Notes: generated from the sequence alone by a model not told the origin. A DNA stretch of 64,000 bases from Lebetimonas natsushimae (GCF_002335445.1 NZ_BDME01000007.1:46944-110943), one strand, 5' to 3'. Shown: positions 44,061 through 55,075, counted from the first letter of the stretch. Translations and numbers: made by a program.

Positions 44061-44112
44061 TTTACCTCCTCAGGTTTTTTATTTTATAAGATTTTATTAT
44101 AATAAAATGAAT

Positions 44113-46299
44113 TTAGTATGAATTGGGAGATTTGATATTAAAATCAAAATATTTACTTTCAAATCCATCAGGAATTTTAGAATACTGTATTCTTGCGGCC
44201 CTTAAATTATTGGCTTCCTGCCAAAGCAGTCCCAAACCATATCTCGCCTCGTAAAATGAAGGATTTTTGAGTTTGGCAAGTTCCATTAAAGCCACCGCAT
44301 TTGAATGATGACCCGCACCTATTGCCGAAACAGCCGCCTGATAGAGAGTAAACGGATCTTCAACTTTTTTATTGTTTATCAAATCATTATATATTATATA
44401 TGCCTCTTCAAAATGTTTGGTATATAAATTAGAAAAAGCAAATCTTTTCAGTACCGGGATAATGTCAAAATTTTCAGTTTTAGCTTTTTTTTCTAAATCA
44501 AATCTTACTTTGTTTAAAAGTCCTGAAATTTTAGTAAATTCAAAATACCAGTCCCTTACAATTTTTGCCCCGTAATAAAAATCATTCATATTCCAGTTTT
44601 TTTCCAAAAAGAGACTCTGAAAATTAAGAGCTAATTTTTTTACATCCAAATCTTTATTTTCTGCGTAAAAATACAAAAGATTTGCAACAATATCCCTGTT
44701 AAACATACTTTTTAATTTTAAAGCCTCGTCCAAATAATCTTTATTTAATACGGCTTTAGAAGTTAATTTTGCTAAAATCCAAATAGGATTTGATTTCTCA
44801 CTTTTCTCAATAAATGCTGCCATTCCCACGGTATTATCTGTAATTAGAGAGACAAGACCATATTCTAAAATAGTTTTATCATTCAAATCTTCTTTGATGG
44901 AAGCTAAAAGTTTATCATCATTTTTTCCAAGTTTTTGAATAGCCATTAATGCATAAATACCGCTTAACATATCAGAAGGATTCAGATGATATGCCCTTAA
45001 AAAATGAAAATATGCGTTTTTATATTCACCGAGCTGAGCATAAGTCAGGGCCAGATTATAATGCAGAATATAAGAAGTGTCTCTTTTTTTTATTAATTGT
45101 TTAAATTGTTTATTTGCCAAATATATATGTCCGTTTAAAGCCAGTTTTATGGCTTTTGAAATTTTTATATTAAGACCTGAATAAACGGCACTTTTTGAAA
45201 GATATGAATGTGACTCTTCAATAGCGCCTATCGGAATTCCGGCAATTCCCTTTTTTAAATATGCAATAGTCTGATTCAGACTGTAAACTTTATACGGGGC
45301 GAAATAAAAAAACAGATCATAAAAATCGCTTTTTTTCTTTAAAAAGCTTTCTTTAAATTCTCTCTGGGCAATCTTTATATCAAAAAGACTAGGTTTTAAA
45401 TAAATTTTAATTGGATAAATATTATTTTCTTCAAATTTTTTTAAAATAATTGATGCCTCTTTAAAGTTTGAAAGTTTTAAATCAACTAATGAAAGTGCAA
45501 ACTGAGCCTCTTTTCTGTCTGATTTGGATAAATAATTTTTTGCTAAAGAAAATTCTCCAATTTCGGCTAAATCCATTCCTTTATAAAAAGGATTTTGTTC
45601 AATCTCCTGGGCTTTTACAAAATTGTTATAATATTCATAAATAGCGCTTAAAAGCTCTTTTGATTTATCTTTATAAGGCGTATCAATGTTTAAAGCAAAA
45701 CCGGCTTCTTTTTCATAACCCATATAATACATTACAAGCGCATAATAATAAGGATAACTCTTGGAATTGGCAATTTCAGGCAGGGTAATATATGCAAGAT
45801 TTATATAATAATCAAAAAGTTTTTTATTTTTCAGTTTTAATGCACAGACCGCAGCATTTATGGCACTTACAACTCTGTTTTCTTTATTGCTAATTGCTTT
45901 TTGAAAATATTCCAACGCTTTTTTATATTTTTTTTCTTTCATTTTAATAACGCCGAGATTATAATATGAAAGAGATTCGGAAAAAACTGAAATTTTGTTT
46001 AAAAGCTGGAGTGCTTTTTCTTTCTGTCCGTTTTTATAAAGAATGGCGGCTTTTTTTATAATTGCCTGAAGTGTGTCTTTTTGAATATGTTTTTTTTCCA
46101 ATTTTTTGGCAATTTCTGTGATTTCTTTATTTTCTATATTTGAAGATTCTTTTTTCTTTTTTATAACTGCAAAAACAAGTACCAACAGTAAAATTAAAGC
46201 AATTAAAAGAAGAATTATGATAATTAAAAAAAGTTTATTTTTCTTTTTATCGTTATTTTCATCTTCTTCAATTACAATAACATTTTCTTCTTCAGCCAC
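44113..46299 (-). CDS. pflB: PflB-like TPR protein of the flagellar motor
   Basis: A 728-residue protein. An acidic cytoplasmic N-terminus (MAEEENVIVIEEDENNDKK) precedes a single strong membrane helix (about 23-47), and the rest is a periplasmic helical solenoid of TPR-like repeats (AILYKNGQKEKALQLLNK, YNLGVIKMKEKKYKKALEYF, LHYNLALTYAQLGEYKNAYF). Location immediately downstream of serS matches the Campylobacter jejuni gene order (serS then pflB), where PflB is a component of the motor disk needed for stator function. The name rests on architecture and synteny rather than alignment. Confidence 0.7.
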   Translation of the reverse strand: MAEEENVIVIEEDENNDKKKNKLFLIIIILLLIALILLLVLVFAVIKKKKESSNIENKEITEIAKKLEKKHIQKDTLQAIIKKAAILYKNGQKEKALQLLNKISVFSESLSYYNLGVIKMKEKKYKKALEYFQKAISNKENRVVSAINAAVCALKLKNKKLFDYYINLAYITLPEIANSKSYPYYYALVMYYMGYEKEAGFALNIDTPYKDKSKELLSAIYEYYNNFVKAQEIEQNPFYKGMDLAEIGEFSLAKNYLSKSDRKEAQFALSLVDLKLSNFKEASIILKKFEENNIYPIKIYLKPSLFDIKIAQREFKESFLKKKSDFYDLFFYFAPYKVYSLNQTIAYLKKGIAGIPIGAIEESHSYLSKSAVYSGLNIKISKAIKLALNGHIYLANKQFKQLIKKRDTSYILHYNLALTYAQLGEYKNAYFHFLRAYHLNPSDMLSGIYALMAIQKLGKNDDKLLASIKEDLNDKTILEYGLVSLITDNTVGMAAFIEKSEKSNPIWILAKLTSKAVLNKDYLDEALKLKSMFNRDIVANLLYFYAENKDLDVKKLALNFQSLFLEKNWNMNDFYYGAKIVRDWYFEFTKISGLLNKVRFDLEKKAKTENFDIIPVLKRFAFSNLYTKHFEEAYIIYNDLINNKKVEDPFTLYQAAVSAIGAGHHSNAVALMELAKLKNPSFYEARYGLGLLWQEANNLRAARIQYSKIPDGFESKYFDFNIKSPNSY

Positions 46300-46312
46300 C
46301 CATTGCCTTTAT

Positions 46313-47569
<1,257 letters not shown>

Positions 47570-47599
47570 TTAACTTATTATTAATTTGTTATTTTTTGT

Positions 47600-47605
47600 T
47601 ATAAT
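47600..47605 (+). promoter_or_regulatory. -10 element upstream of the ABC binding-protein gene
   Basis: TATAAT with preceding TGT (extended -10); the ribosome site AAGGAGG is near consensus, in keeping with high expression of a binding protein. Confidence 0.55.
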
Positions 47606-47636
47606 TAAAAGAATTTTAACATAAAAAGGAGGATAA

Positions 47637-48776
47637 ATGAAAAAAATTATGGCGATAGGGCTTAGTGCATTAGTTGCTTCAACACTTTTTGCAAAAGAAA
47701 TTAAAGTAGGTGTGCTTCAACCTTTAACTGGACCGATTGCAAGTTTCGGTCAAAAAACACTTGATGGAATAAAACTTATTCATTCAAAATACAGCAAACT
47801 GCCAAATGGAGACACAATTAAACTCGTAATTGTAGATAACCAATTTGACAAAGTTCAGACTGTAAACGGTTACAAAAGACTTGCTAGTGGTGAAAAAGTT
47901 ATTGCAATTGAAGGACCTCTTGCATCATCAATGGCACTTTCTATTAAAAGATTTGCCGGAGCTACTAAAACTCCTACTGTAACTCAAATTGCAACAAACC
48001 CAAGAGTTACAAAAGGAAGTAAATATATAACAAGGGCTTGTTTTACAGACGATTTTCAAGGAACAGTTGCCGCAAAATATGCTCTAAAACATGGGCTTAA
48101 AAATGCTGTAATTGTATTTGACATGAAACAGGATTATTCAGTAGGTCTTGCAAAAGCGTTTGAAAAAGCTTATAAACAAGGTGGAGGAAAAGTTCTTAAA
48201 AAATTATTTATAAATTCAGGTGACAAAGATTTCAACGCTCAAGTAGCACAAATTAAAAGATTAAATCCTGCATTTATTTATACACCAATTTATGCACCGG
48301 AAGAAGGACTATTCTTAAGACAATTAAGAGCTGCTGGAGTAAAATCTCCTGTAATGGGTGGAGATGGTATTGCAGATCCAGGACTTTTAATGAAACTTGC
48401 CGGAAAAGCGGCAAATGGTGTAATGTATACAGACCATTTTGACCCTGCAAAAGCTCCAACTAAATTATCTGAAGAATTTATTAAAGAATTCAAAACTAAA
48501 TACGGAAGACTTCCAAGTGCATTTGCGGCAACCGGAGCTGACGGTTATCTATTAATTTACAATGGAATTAAAGAATGCGACACTCCTGCAAACACTAAAA
48601 ACTTCCTTCAATTCAAACAATGTGTAAATAATGCAATCAGACACACTAAAAACCTTGAAGCGGTAACAGGAAAACTTACAATTGATCCTAAAACAGGAAA
48701 CCCTGTAAACAAACCGGCCGTTGTAGAACAAATTGTTGACGGTAAAACAGTGTTTAAAGAATTAGTACAACCTTAA
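47637..48776 (+). CDS. Branched-chain amino-acid-type ABC substrate-binding protein
   Basis: A 379-residue periplasmic binding protein. Signal peptide MKKIMAIGLSALVASTLFA (cleavage near 19-20), mature part beginning KEIKVGVLQPLTGPIASFGQ, then VAAKYALKHGLKNAVIVFD and FAATGADGYLLIYNGI, typical LivK/LivJ. The ligand could be a branched-chain amino acid, an amide or urea; not determinable. A weak terminator and a long inverted repeat separate it from the permease genes. Confidence 0.88.
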   Translation: MKKIMAIGLSALVASTLFAKEIKVGVLQPLTGPIASFGQKTLDGIKLIHSKYSKLPNGDTIKLVIVDNQFDKVQTVNGYKRLASGEKVIAIEGPLASSMALSIKRFAGATKTPTVTQIATNPRVTKGSKYITRACFTDDFQGTVAAKYALKHGLKNAVIVFDMKQDYSVGLAKAFEKAYKQGGGKVLKKLFINSGDKDFNAQVAQIKRLNPAFIYTPIYAPEEGLFLRQLRAAGVKSPVMGGDGIADPGLLMKLAGKAANGVMYTDHFDPAKAPTKLSEEFIKEFKTKYGRLPSAFAATGADGYLLIYNGIKECDTPANTKNFLQFKQCVNNAIRHTKNLEAVTGKLTIDPKTGNPVNKPAVVEQIVDGKTVFKELVQP

Positions 48777-48781
48777 TTTTT

Positions 48782-48800
48782 ATCCCTTTTTGGGATTTTT
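48782..48800 (+). terminator. Partial terminator after the binding-protein gene
   Basis: ATCCC, loop TTTTT, GGGAT and a T-run (48782-48800), five bases past the stop codon. The short stem suggests attenuation rather than full termination, giving more binding protein than permease. Confidence 0.55.
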
Positions 48801-48810
48801 CATTAATAAT

Positions 48811-48880
48811 AATGCATAATAAAAAATGATAAATAATCTGTTTTTTATCTCTGACAATCCGTCATTTTTTATTATGCATT
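48811..48880 (+). promoter_or_regulatory. 19-bp perfect inverted repeat before livH
   Basis: The stretch 48811-48829 (AATGCATAATAAAAAATGA) is exactly complementary to 48862-48880, with a 32-base loop. It is located between the binding protein and permease genes, just before a TGTTATAAT promoter element (48881-48889). Confidence 0.6.
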
Positions 48881-48883
48881 TGT

Positions 48884-48889
48884 TATAAT
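48884..48889 (+). promoter_or_regulatory. -10 element of livH
   Basis: TATAAT preceded by TGT, an extended -10, 29 bases before the ATG at 48918. The inverted repeat ends next to it. Confidence 0.5.
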
Positions 48890-48917
48890 TAGGGCAATCT
48901 TTATAAAAGGAAATAAA

Positions 48918-49832
48918 ATGAGCATTAGTTTTATTTTACAGCAGATAATAAACGGATTTTCACTCGGGAGTATGTATGCTTTAATTGCTATTGGATACAC
49001 ATTGGTATATGGTGTTTTAAGATTAATTAACTTCGCTCACGGCGACATTATGATGGTCGGAGCATTTATGGCCTTTATTTTTTTCAAAATACTTGGACTA
49101 AATTTTTATGTAGCTGTCACTTTATCTATAATAGTAACTGCTATTGTGGGAATACTCACATATGTAACCGCATATAAACCTTTACTTGATAAAGGGGCTC
49201 CTAAAATTTCATTATTGATTACTGCAATCGGTATTTCATTTTTTCTTGAAAGTCTTTTTAATGTAATAGCTAATCAATATCTCGGTGGTACATATCAGGC
49301 TTTTTATTTCCCAAAATGGTTCTCTAAAATCATTCATATAGATTCAATCACTATTCCTGTTTTAACATTAATAGTTCCTATTATGACAATTTTACTTTTA
49401 TTGCTTGTATTATGGATTTTATATAAAACAAAAATAGGAATTGCCATCAGGGCAATAGCTTTTGATATAAATACAGTTAAATTAATGGGGGCTGATGCGA
49501 ACAAAATTATTGCTTTTGTATTTGCTCTTGGCTCTGCACTTGCGGCAATAGGTGGAATTTCCTATGCTATGGCGTATCCGAGTATCGATCCATACATGGG
49601 TATGCTGGTAGGACTTAAAGCATTTGCAGCTGCAGTTGTCGGAGGTATCGGAAGTGTAACAGGTGCTGTAATCGGAGGATTTATTCTAGGGTTTGCCGAA
49701 GTTGCTATTCCCGGATTTTTCCCGGAACTTGGAGGCTGGAAAGACGCATTTGCATTTATTTTCCTAATTTTTGTATTATTGTTTAAACCAACCGGAATTA
49801 TGGGAATAGATTTTGAAAGACAAAGGTTTTAA
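48918..49832 (+). CDS. Branched-chain-type ABC permease, LivH family
   Basis: A 304-residue inner-membrane permease with about eight segments. LYALIAIGYTLVYGVLRLIN and FAHGDIMMVGAF are the LivH N-terminal motifs, and KAFAAAVVGGIGSVTGAVIGG is the ATPase-coupling region. It pairs with LivM; the next gene starts one base after its stop region. Confidence 0.9.
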   Translation: MSISFILQQIINGFSLGSMYALIAIGYTLVYGVLRLINFAHGDIMMVGAFMAFIFFKILGLNFYVAVTLSIIVTAIVGILTYVTAYKPLLDKGAPKISLLITAIGISFFLESLFNVIANQYLGGTYQAFYFPKWFSKIIHIDSITIPVLTLIVPIMTILLLLLVLWILYKTKIGIAIRAIAFDINTVKLMGADANKIIAFVFALGSALAAIGGISYAMAYPSIDPYMGMLVGLKAFAAAVVGGIGSVTGAVIGGFILGFAEVAIPGFFPELGGWKDAFAFIFLIFVLLFKPTGIMGIDFERQRF

Positions 49833-49833
49833 T

Positions 49834-50868
49834 ATGAAAAATTTGACACCTGCAAAATATTTTACATTAATAGGAATTGTGACACTAATATTTATAGGAT
49901 TTTTATACGTTTCACCAAAAATATTCAGTGACTACACTACCACAGTTTTGGGAAATGTATATATTTTTATAATTTTAGCAATTAGCTATAACCTTATAAA
50001 CGGAGTTACCGGTCAGTTTTCATTAGAGCCAAACGGATTTGTGGCGATCGGTGCTTATGTTACCGCTTTGCTTATGCTAAGCCCCGATATAAAAGCAGAT
50101 ATGTATATGATAGCGGATCCTCTCCCAATAATCAGAGACATTTATCTGCCAAATCCTTTTTTAGCTTTAATAATAAGCGGAATTGTTTCGGCTCTTGTGG
50201 CTTTAACCCTTGCATTCCCCGTATTTAGGGTAAGAGGGGATTATTTGGCAATCGTAACACTGGGATTTGGTTTTATTATTAGAATTTTCTTAATCAACAA
50301 CCCGTCTATTTCAAACGGTTCTATGGGACTTGATTCTATCCCGGGATTTGCAAGTTATTTCTGGATAGGTGTTGTTTGCTTAATTACCGTAATTCTGGTA
50401 TATAATATTGTTTATTCTAAACACGGCCGGGCAATGAAAGCGGTAAGAGACGATGAAGATGCTGCCCTTGCCATGGGGATTAATACTTTTAAAACAAAAA
50501 CCATCGCTTTTATGACAAGTGCATTTTTTGAAGGGGTTGGTGGAGGACTTCTGGCAAGTTCGATAGGATCAATCAGTCCTGACCAGTTTACGTTTATGCT
50601 TACATTCCAATTACTGATTATTATCGTTTTAGGCGGACTTGGAAGTATGAGCGGAGCAATTATTGGAACACTGCTTTTAATAGGTGGTATGGAAGTACTA
50701 AGACCGCTTGATGATGCAAACTGGCAATTGGGGCCGGTTCATGGAATCCCTGGTCTTAGAATGGTTGTATTTAGTTTAATATTACTTTTAATTATGCTTT
50801 TTGCAAGACGTGGTATTTTAGGGGATAAAGAAATTTGGGATTATATAAAAATAAGGAGAAATAAATGA
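49834..50868 (+). CDS. Branched-chain-type ABC permease, LivM family
   Basis: A 344-residue permease with about nine to ten segments. [20 protein letters not shown] and [19 protein letters not shown] ([18 protein letters not shown]) are LivM signatures, and [15 protein letters not shown] is the coupling region. I use the ATG at 49834 (AAAGG upstream) since the longer reading starts at a TTG inside livH. The usual ATPase genes livG and livF do not follow; thiG does, with a 4-bp overlap. Confidence 0.9.
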   Translation: MKNLTPAKYFTLIGIVTLIFIGFLYVSPKIFSDYTTTVLGNVYIFIILAISYNLINGVTGQFSLEPNGFVAIGAYVTALLMLSPDIKADMYMIADPLPIIRDIYLPNPFLALIISGIVSALVALTLAFPVFRVRGDYLAIVTLGFGFIIRIFLINNPSISNGSMGLDSIPGFASYFWIGVVCLITVILVYNIVYSKHGRAMKAVRDDEDAALAMGINTFKTKTIAFMTSAFFEGVGGGLLASSIGSISPDQFTFMLTFQLLIIIVLGGLGSMSGAIIGTLLLIGGMEVLRPLDDANWQLGPVHGIPGLRMVVFSLILLLIMLFARRGILGDKEIWDYIKIRRNK

Positions 50869-51644
50869 GCGATATTTTAAAAATAGGTAAATACGAATTT
50901 ACAAGCAGACTAATAGTAGGAAGCGGAAAATATCCGGATTTTAAAACTACAAGAGATGCGACTCTTGCAAGCGGGGCTGAAATGATTACAGTTGCGGTCA
51001 GAAGAGTAAATATACTCGACCCGAATGAAGAGAATCTACTCGATTATTTTAAAGATACAGACGTAAAAATTCTGCCAAACTCTGCAGGATGCACAACAGC
51101 GGAAGAAGCTATAACATTGTTTAGACTGGTAAAAGAAGCCACAGGAATTGATATTATTAAACTTGAAATCATTGGGGATACTGCAAAAACACTTTATCCT
51201 GATGTAATGGAAACTTTAAAAGCATGTGAAACTTTGGCAAAAGAAGATTTTACTGTAATGGCTTATACAAATGACGATCCAATCATGGCAAAAAGGCTTG
51301 AAAATGCCGGAGCTGCCGCAGTAATGCCTCTTGCTGCACCAATTGGAAGCGGTCTTGGAATTCAAAACAGATATAATGTTGTATTTATAAAAGACGCTGT
51401 AAATGTACCTGTAATTGTAGATGCGGGGATTGGAACTGCAAGCGACGCCGCAGTTGCAATGGAACTTGGAGCAGATGGTGTTTTGACAAATACAGCTATT
51501 GCCAAGGCTTCCAATCCAATTGCTATGGCTGAGGCTATGAAACATGCTGTAATTGCAGGAAGAATGGCTTATAAGGCAGGCAGAATTCCGAAAAAACCTT
51601 ATGCAACTGCCTCTTCACCTCTTGAAGGGCTTATCGAATTTTGA
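50865..51644 (+). CDS. thiG: Thiazole synthase
   Basis: A 259-residue TIM-barrel enzyme that forms the thiazole of thiamin from DXP, a glycine imine and ThiS thiocarboxylate. Motifs: [27 protein letters not shown], the Schiff-base Lys in IIKLEIIGD, and [20 protein letters not shown]. The partners thiS, thiF and thiH are not here. It is coupled to the ABC permease gene by a 4-bp overlap, which is unusual for thiG. Confidence 0.95.
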   Translation: MSDILKIGKYEFTSRLIVGSGKYPDFKTTRDATLASGAEMITVAVRRVNILDPNEENLLDYFKDTDVKILPNSAGCTTAEEAITLFRLVKEATGIDIIKLEIIGDTAKTLYPDVMETLKACETLAKEDFTVMAYTNDDPIMAKRLENAGAAAVMPLAAPIGSGLGIQNRYNVVFIKDAVNVPVIVDAGIGTASDAAVAMELGADGVLTNTAIAKASNPIAMAEAMKHAVIAGRMAYKAGRIPKKPYATASSPLEGLIEF

Positions 51645-52417
51645 ATCTATTAAAATATTCCTTTCTTTTTTTTCTTTTTATTTATATTTTCTCTTGTATT
51701 TACCTTTATTTTATGCAAGATAAAAAAATATTTAACAGAATTTGGGCCAAACCTTATGAACCGCGTATTGCAAAAAAAATTTATTTTACAACAAGCGACA
51801 GAATTAAACTTGAAGGTGCAATCACAAAAAATGGCGAAAACTTACCTTTAGTTTTATATTTCAGCGGAAATGCAAATAATGCCGTTGAATTTTTAGATAA
51901 AATCGCTTCTAAAATAAAAAATTTTAATTTCATAGGATTTAATTATCCTGGATACGCCGGAAGTGAAGGTAAACCTTGTGAAAAATGTATTGAAAAATAC
52001 GCTCTTGAAATATTTGATAAATACAAACCGGATATAATAATAGGGAGAAGCTTAGGAACTGCCGTTGCTAGTTATGTGGCAAGCAAAAGAAAAGTTAAAG
52101 GCATCATTTTAATTACTCCGTTTGACAGCATTGAAAATATTGCAAAAAAGAGATATCCTATTTTTCCAATCTCATTGCTTTTAAAACATAAATTTAAAGA
52201 AGCCAAATTTATATCACAAACAGATGCCCCTGTAATTATTATAGCTCTCAAAAATGACGACATGATTCCAAACACGTCTCTTCAAAATTTATTGAAAAAT
52301 ATTAAAAATCTTAAAAAAATTATTTATATAGATGGGGTAAAACACGGTTTTATTTATGAACATCCTGATATAACTAATATTTTAATAAATGCTCTATCCT
52401 CTTTTTATAAAATTTAA
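51641..52417 (+). CDS. Membrane-anchored alpha/beta hydrolase
   Basis: A 258-residue protein. A hydrophobic N-terminus (about 5-25) is followed by an alpha/beta-hydrolase domain with the nucleophile elbow GRSLGT, an oxyanion loop FSGNANNA, the acid in [11 protein letters not shown] and a C-terminal catalytic His in [10 protein letters not shown]. Related to Bem46/ABHD13-like hydrolases. Start is TTG overlapping the thiG stop (TTGA). Substrate unknown; 24-bp convergent overlap with the next gene. Confidence 0.8.
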   Translation: MNLLKYSFLFFLFIYIFSCIYLYFMQDKKIFNRIWAKPYEPRIAKKIYFTTSDRIKLEGAITKNGENLPLVLYFSGNANNAVEFLDKIASKIKNFNFIGFNYPGYAGSEGKPCEKCIEKYALEIFDKYKPDIIIGRSLGTAVASYVASKRKVKGIILITPFDSIENIAKKRYPIFPISLLLKHKFKEAKFISQTDAPVIIIALKNDDMIPNTSLQNLLKNIKNLKKIIYIDGVKHGFIYEHPDITNILINALSSFYKI

Positions 52418-54454
52418 CATATTTATTTTTAACAAATCCATTTTAGGAAGTTGTATTTTATATTTAAAACTTTCAGTTAAAATTTTATAATTTAATAAAT
52501 TTACCGATTTTCTTGAAAAATTAATTTTTCTTAAACGTTCTAAATCTAGTCTATCATTATCAAAATAAACTTGTACATAATTGTTTACAGATAATTCCAA
52601 CTTGGTTTTGGAATCAGTAATTATATATCCGATAGACCTAATTGGCTGTTTTAATGAAAGTGGAAATTTACAATAAGAATATAAAGCATTGCTACCTGTT
52701 ATTTTACGGTAATTAATTAAAACGGTTTTTATAGATTTATCATTTTCAAAAATTTTTTTAGCTTTTTCAAAGGAATCTAGAGGCATTGCAGGTATTTTTA
52801 TTTTCTTTGGTTTATATTCACCATAGCCTCCCGCAGATAAAATTCTATCTACCACATCAGCACAATTGAATTTTATTTTATCCCATTTTATTTTTTTTAA
52901 TTTAAATTCATTTTCTATTTCAATAATTTCTTTTAACATTAAATTAATTTTTTCATTAGAAATTCCTTGTACCCTTAATCCAATTGTCTCTCTGCCATAA
53001 GCCATACCATACGTATTTGTATGAATTTGTGAAGGGGAAAACGGTAAAACCCCATACAAATATTCACTTAAACTTATATGCTGTAAAAAATTAGAATCAA
53101 CTTCAGGGTTTGCAATATAATTAGCACTGTAAACAGTTTTATTTATACGTATTGCGATATGACCGAAAGGATTTTCCCATATAATCCTCTGTGGAATTAT
53201 CGAAGTGGAATATGAAAGTAGTATTTCTATATCTGATGGGTATATATTATCTAATTTGGACAGAATAACATGTATATTTCTTACAGGTTTACCATATTCC
53301 GCCCCGAAATCTGTGGGTAATATCTCTTTTTTTTCATTCAATAGAAAATCGACAATTTTATCCTCATTAAAATTTTTTCTAAATTTTTCCTGGGCTTTAT
53401 ACATTTTTTCTTTTTCTTCCTCAGAAGATAAAATAGATTTCACATACTTACCTGTATCATTGATATTATCAGAGAGTTTTGCAACTCCCAAACGTTTTAA
53501 AAAAAGAGCATTTTTTTTCTCATGTCCAGCAATTACATTTAAAAGAATTAAAGGAATTCCTACTTTAATAGCCTCTATTGGCGTAACTCCTCCCGCTTTC
53601 GTAATTAAAACATTACTAAAAGACATTATTCCCATCAATTCACTATGAGGTATTAATCCCAGAATTTTTAATTTTATATTTTTAGATAAATTACATTTAT
53701 ATCCTTCTAATTTCAACTGTTGAATTTTGTTTTTTCCACATACTGCTATTATCTGCATTGGAAAATCACAAATTTCAACAATGTTTTTTATTAATTCAAC
53801 ATAATTTCCAACACCTTCTTTCCCGGAAATAATTAATACAGTAGGCAAAGTTTCATCTAATTTATATTTATTTATAATTTTTTTTATCGAAGTTTTTTCA
53901 ATATTTACAGGAATACCGGTTGTTTCTATTTTTGTGTTAGGGATATTTGAAAGAAGCCACATATTTTCTAATTTGTTATGCCCTAAAAAAGTTTTATCTA
54001 TCCTTTTAGATATACGTGGAAAATATCCTTTGAAAAAATCCGTGTGCAGCCATCCAATCTTGATTCCTTTTAAATAACCTTTTTCCCTTAACATTGCAAG
54101 AATTTGTGCAGACCCGTAATGGGTAGCCAAAATGGAATCAGGGGACATTTCATTTATAAATTTTAAAACTTTTTTTTCTGGATAATCATTAGGTAATGAC
54201 AAAAAATCTGTACCTATACCTTTTTTTATAAAATTAAAAAATATTAAATCAAAAAATTTATTTGTATTTCCCGCAATATACCAATATAATTTTTCATCTA
54301 TTTTACGCCACAAAGGATTCATAAAATCTCTTATGTCTTTTAAAACAACAACAGTATCAGGATTTTTTTTTAAAATAAATTCTTTTACCGCTAATGCAGC
54401 GCTAATATGCCCATACCCGATAGAAGAATAAAATATAAGTATCTTTTTTTTCAT
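52394..54454 (-). CDS. MGDG synthase-like GT28 glycosyltransferase fused to a DUF4105-like domain
   Basis: A 686-residue protein. Residues 1-375 are a processive lipid glycosyltransferase: SSIGYGHISAALAV (His16) is the MGDG-synthase-type N-terminus and TKAGGVTPIEAIKVGIP the donor-binding GT28 motif. Residues 390-560 form a second module: NPFGHIAIRINKTVY (His432) and FNCADVVDRIL (Cys531), the order GH...NC of DUF4105 and permuted NlpC/P60-like cysteine enzymes. About 120 further residues are unassigned. There is no signal peptide, so it is probably a peripheral cytoplasmic membrane enzyme. It may transfer sugar to diacylglycerol and also handle an acyl or peptide bond. I do not know a described enzyme with this exact architecture. 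Confidence 0.75.
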   Translation of the reverse strand: MKKKILIFYSSIGYGHISAALAVKEFILKKNPDTVVVLKDIRDFMNPLWRKIDEKLYWYIAGNTNKFFDLIFFNFIKKGIGTDFLSLPNDYPEKKVLKFINEMSPDSILATHYGSAQILAMLREKGYLKGIKIGWLHTDFFKGYFPRISKRIDKTFLGHNKLENMWLLSNIPNTKIETTGIPVNIEKTSIKKIINKYKLDETLPTVLIISGKEGVGNYVELIKNIVEICDFPMQIIAVCGKNKIQQLKLEGYKCNLSKNIKLKILGLIPHSELMGIMSFSNVLITKAGGVTPIEAIKVGIPLILLNVIAGHEKKNALFLKRLGVAKLSDNINDTGKYVKSILSSEEEKEKMYKAQEKFRKNFNEDKIVDFLLNEKKEILPTDFGAEYGKPVRNIHVILSKLDNIYPSDIEILLSYSTSIIPQRIIWENPFGHIAIRINKTVYSANYIANPEVDSNFLQHISLSEYLYGVLPFSPSQIHTNTYGMAYGRETIGLRVQGISNEKINLMLKEIIEIENEFKLKKIKWDKIKFNCADVVDRILSAGGYGEYKPKKIKIPAMPLDSFEKAKKIFENDKSIKTVLINYRKITGSNALYSYCKFPLSLKQPIRSIGYIITDSKTKLELSVNNYVQVYFDNDRLDLERLRKINFSRKSVNLLNYKILTESFKYKIQLPKMDLLKINMLNFIKRG

Positions 54455-54579
54455 AAAAACCTTTTAGTAAATACTGATTCATTGATATTATTATATCTAA
54501 TTTCAAATAATTTTTAAAAATGCTTGTACTTATTCAATTTTTATTTGACATATTCTCTTAAAAAACACAAGGAAAAATA

Positions 54580-54606
54580 ATGAAATCCCATTTAGAAGCT
54601 ATTTAA
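54580..54606 (+). other. Eight-codon ORF with strong ribosome site beside the tRNA cluster
   Basis: ATG AAA TCC CAT TTA GAA GCT ATT TAA, preceded by AAGGAAAAATA. A TTGACA lies at 54545-54550 but no -10 at the right distance. It may be a leader peptide or the residue of a gene lost at the tRNA locus. The 171-bp gap (54455-54625) holds nothing else I can see. Confidence 0.25.
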
Positions 54607-54625
54607 ATTTAGAAGATTATCAAAA

Positions 54626-54715
<90 letters not shown>

Positions 54716-54746
54716 AGACATTATTAAGATAGTTGATTTTTATAAG

Positions 54747-54834
54747 TGGTGCCCGGGGCCGGACTTGAACCGGCACGGGAAAAACTCCCGAGGGATTTTA
54801 AGTCCCTTGCGTCTACCATTTCCGCCACCCGGGC
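54747..54834 (-). tRNA. tRNA-Leu (anticodon UAA)
   Basis: Minus strand: acceptor GCCCGGG/CCCGGGC, anticodon stem GGGA/TCCC with loop CTTAAAA, long variable arm (CGGGAGTTTTTCCCG), T-arm GCCGGTTCAAGTCCGGC, discriminator A and encoded CCA. Confidence 0.95.
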
Positions 54835-54876
54835 AATGTGAGAGGAATTATAGTAAATTTAAAAAACAAAGTCAAG

Positions 54877-54951
54877 TGGAGGCGCCACCCGGATTCGAAC
54901 CGGGGATCAGGGCTTTGCAGGCCCCTGCCTTAGCCACTTGGCTATGGCGCC
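54877..54951 (-). tRNA. tRNA-Cys (anticodon GCA)
   Basis: Minus strand: acceptor GGCGCCA/TGGCGCC, anticodon loop CTGCAAA, T-arm CCCGGTTCGAATCCGGG, discriminator U and encoded CCA. Confidence 0.95.
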
Positions 54952-54954
54952 GAC

Positions 54955-55031
54955 TGGAGCGGGCTACGGGACTCGAACCCGCGACCTCCACCTTGGCAAG
55001 GTGGCGCTCTAGCCAACTGAGCTAAGCCCGC
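54955..55031 (-). tRNA. tRNA-Gly (anticodon GCC)
   Basis: Minus strand: acceptor GCGGGCT/AGCCCGC, anticodon stem CCACC/GGTGG with loop TTGCCAA, T-arm GCGGGTTCGAGTCCCGT, encoded CCA. It is first in the transcription order Gly-Cys-Leu-Ser; only 3 bp separate it from tRNA-Cys. Confidence 0.95.
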
Positions 55032-55075
55032 TTAGGGACTGAAATTATATAAAAAAAAGAAAAAAAAAGCAAGAA

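Noticed and set aside
54765..55025. An 86-codon plus-strand frame with APPGFEPGIRALQ and ATGLEPATSTL strings
   Set aside because: It is the antisense of tRNA-Leu, tRNA-Cys and tRNA-Gly; such strings are well known translation artefacts of tRNA genes.
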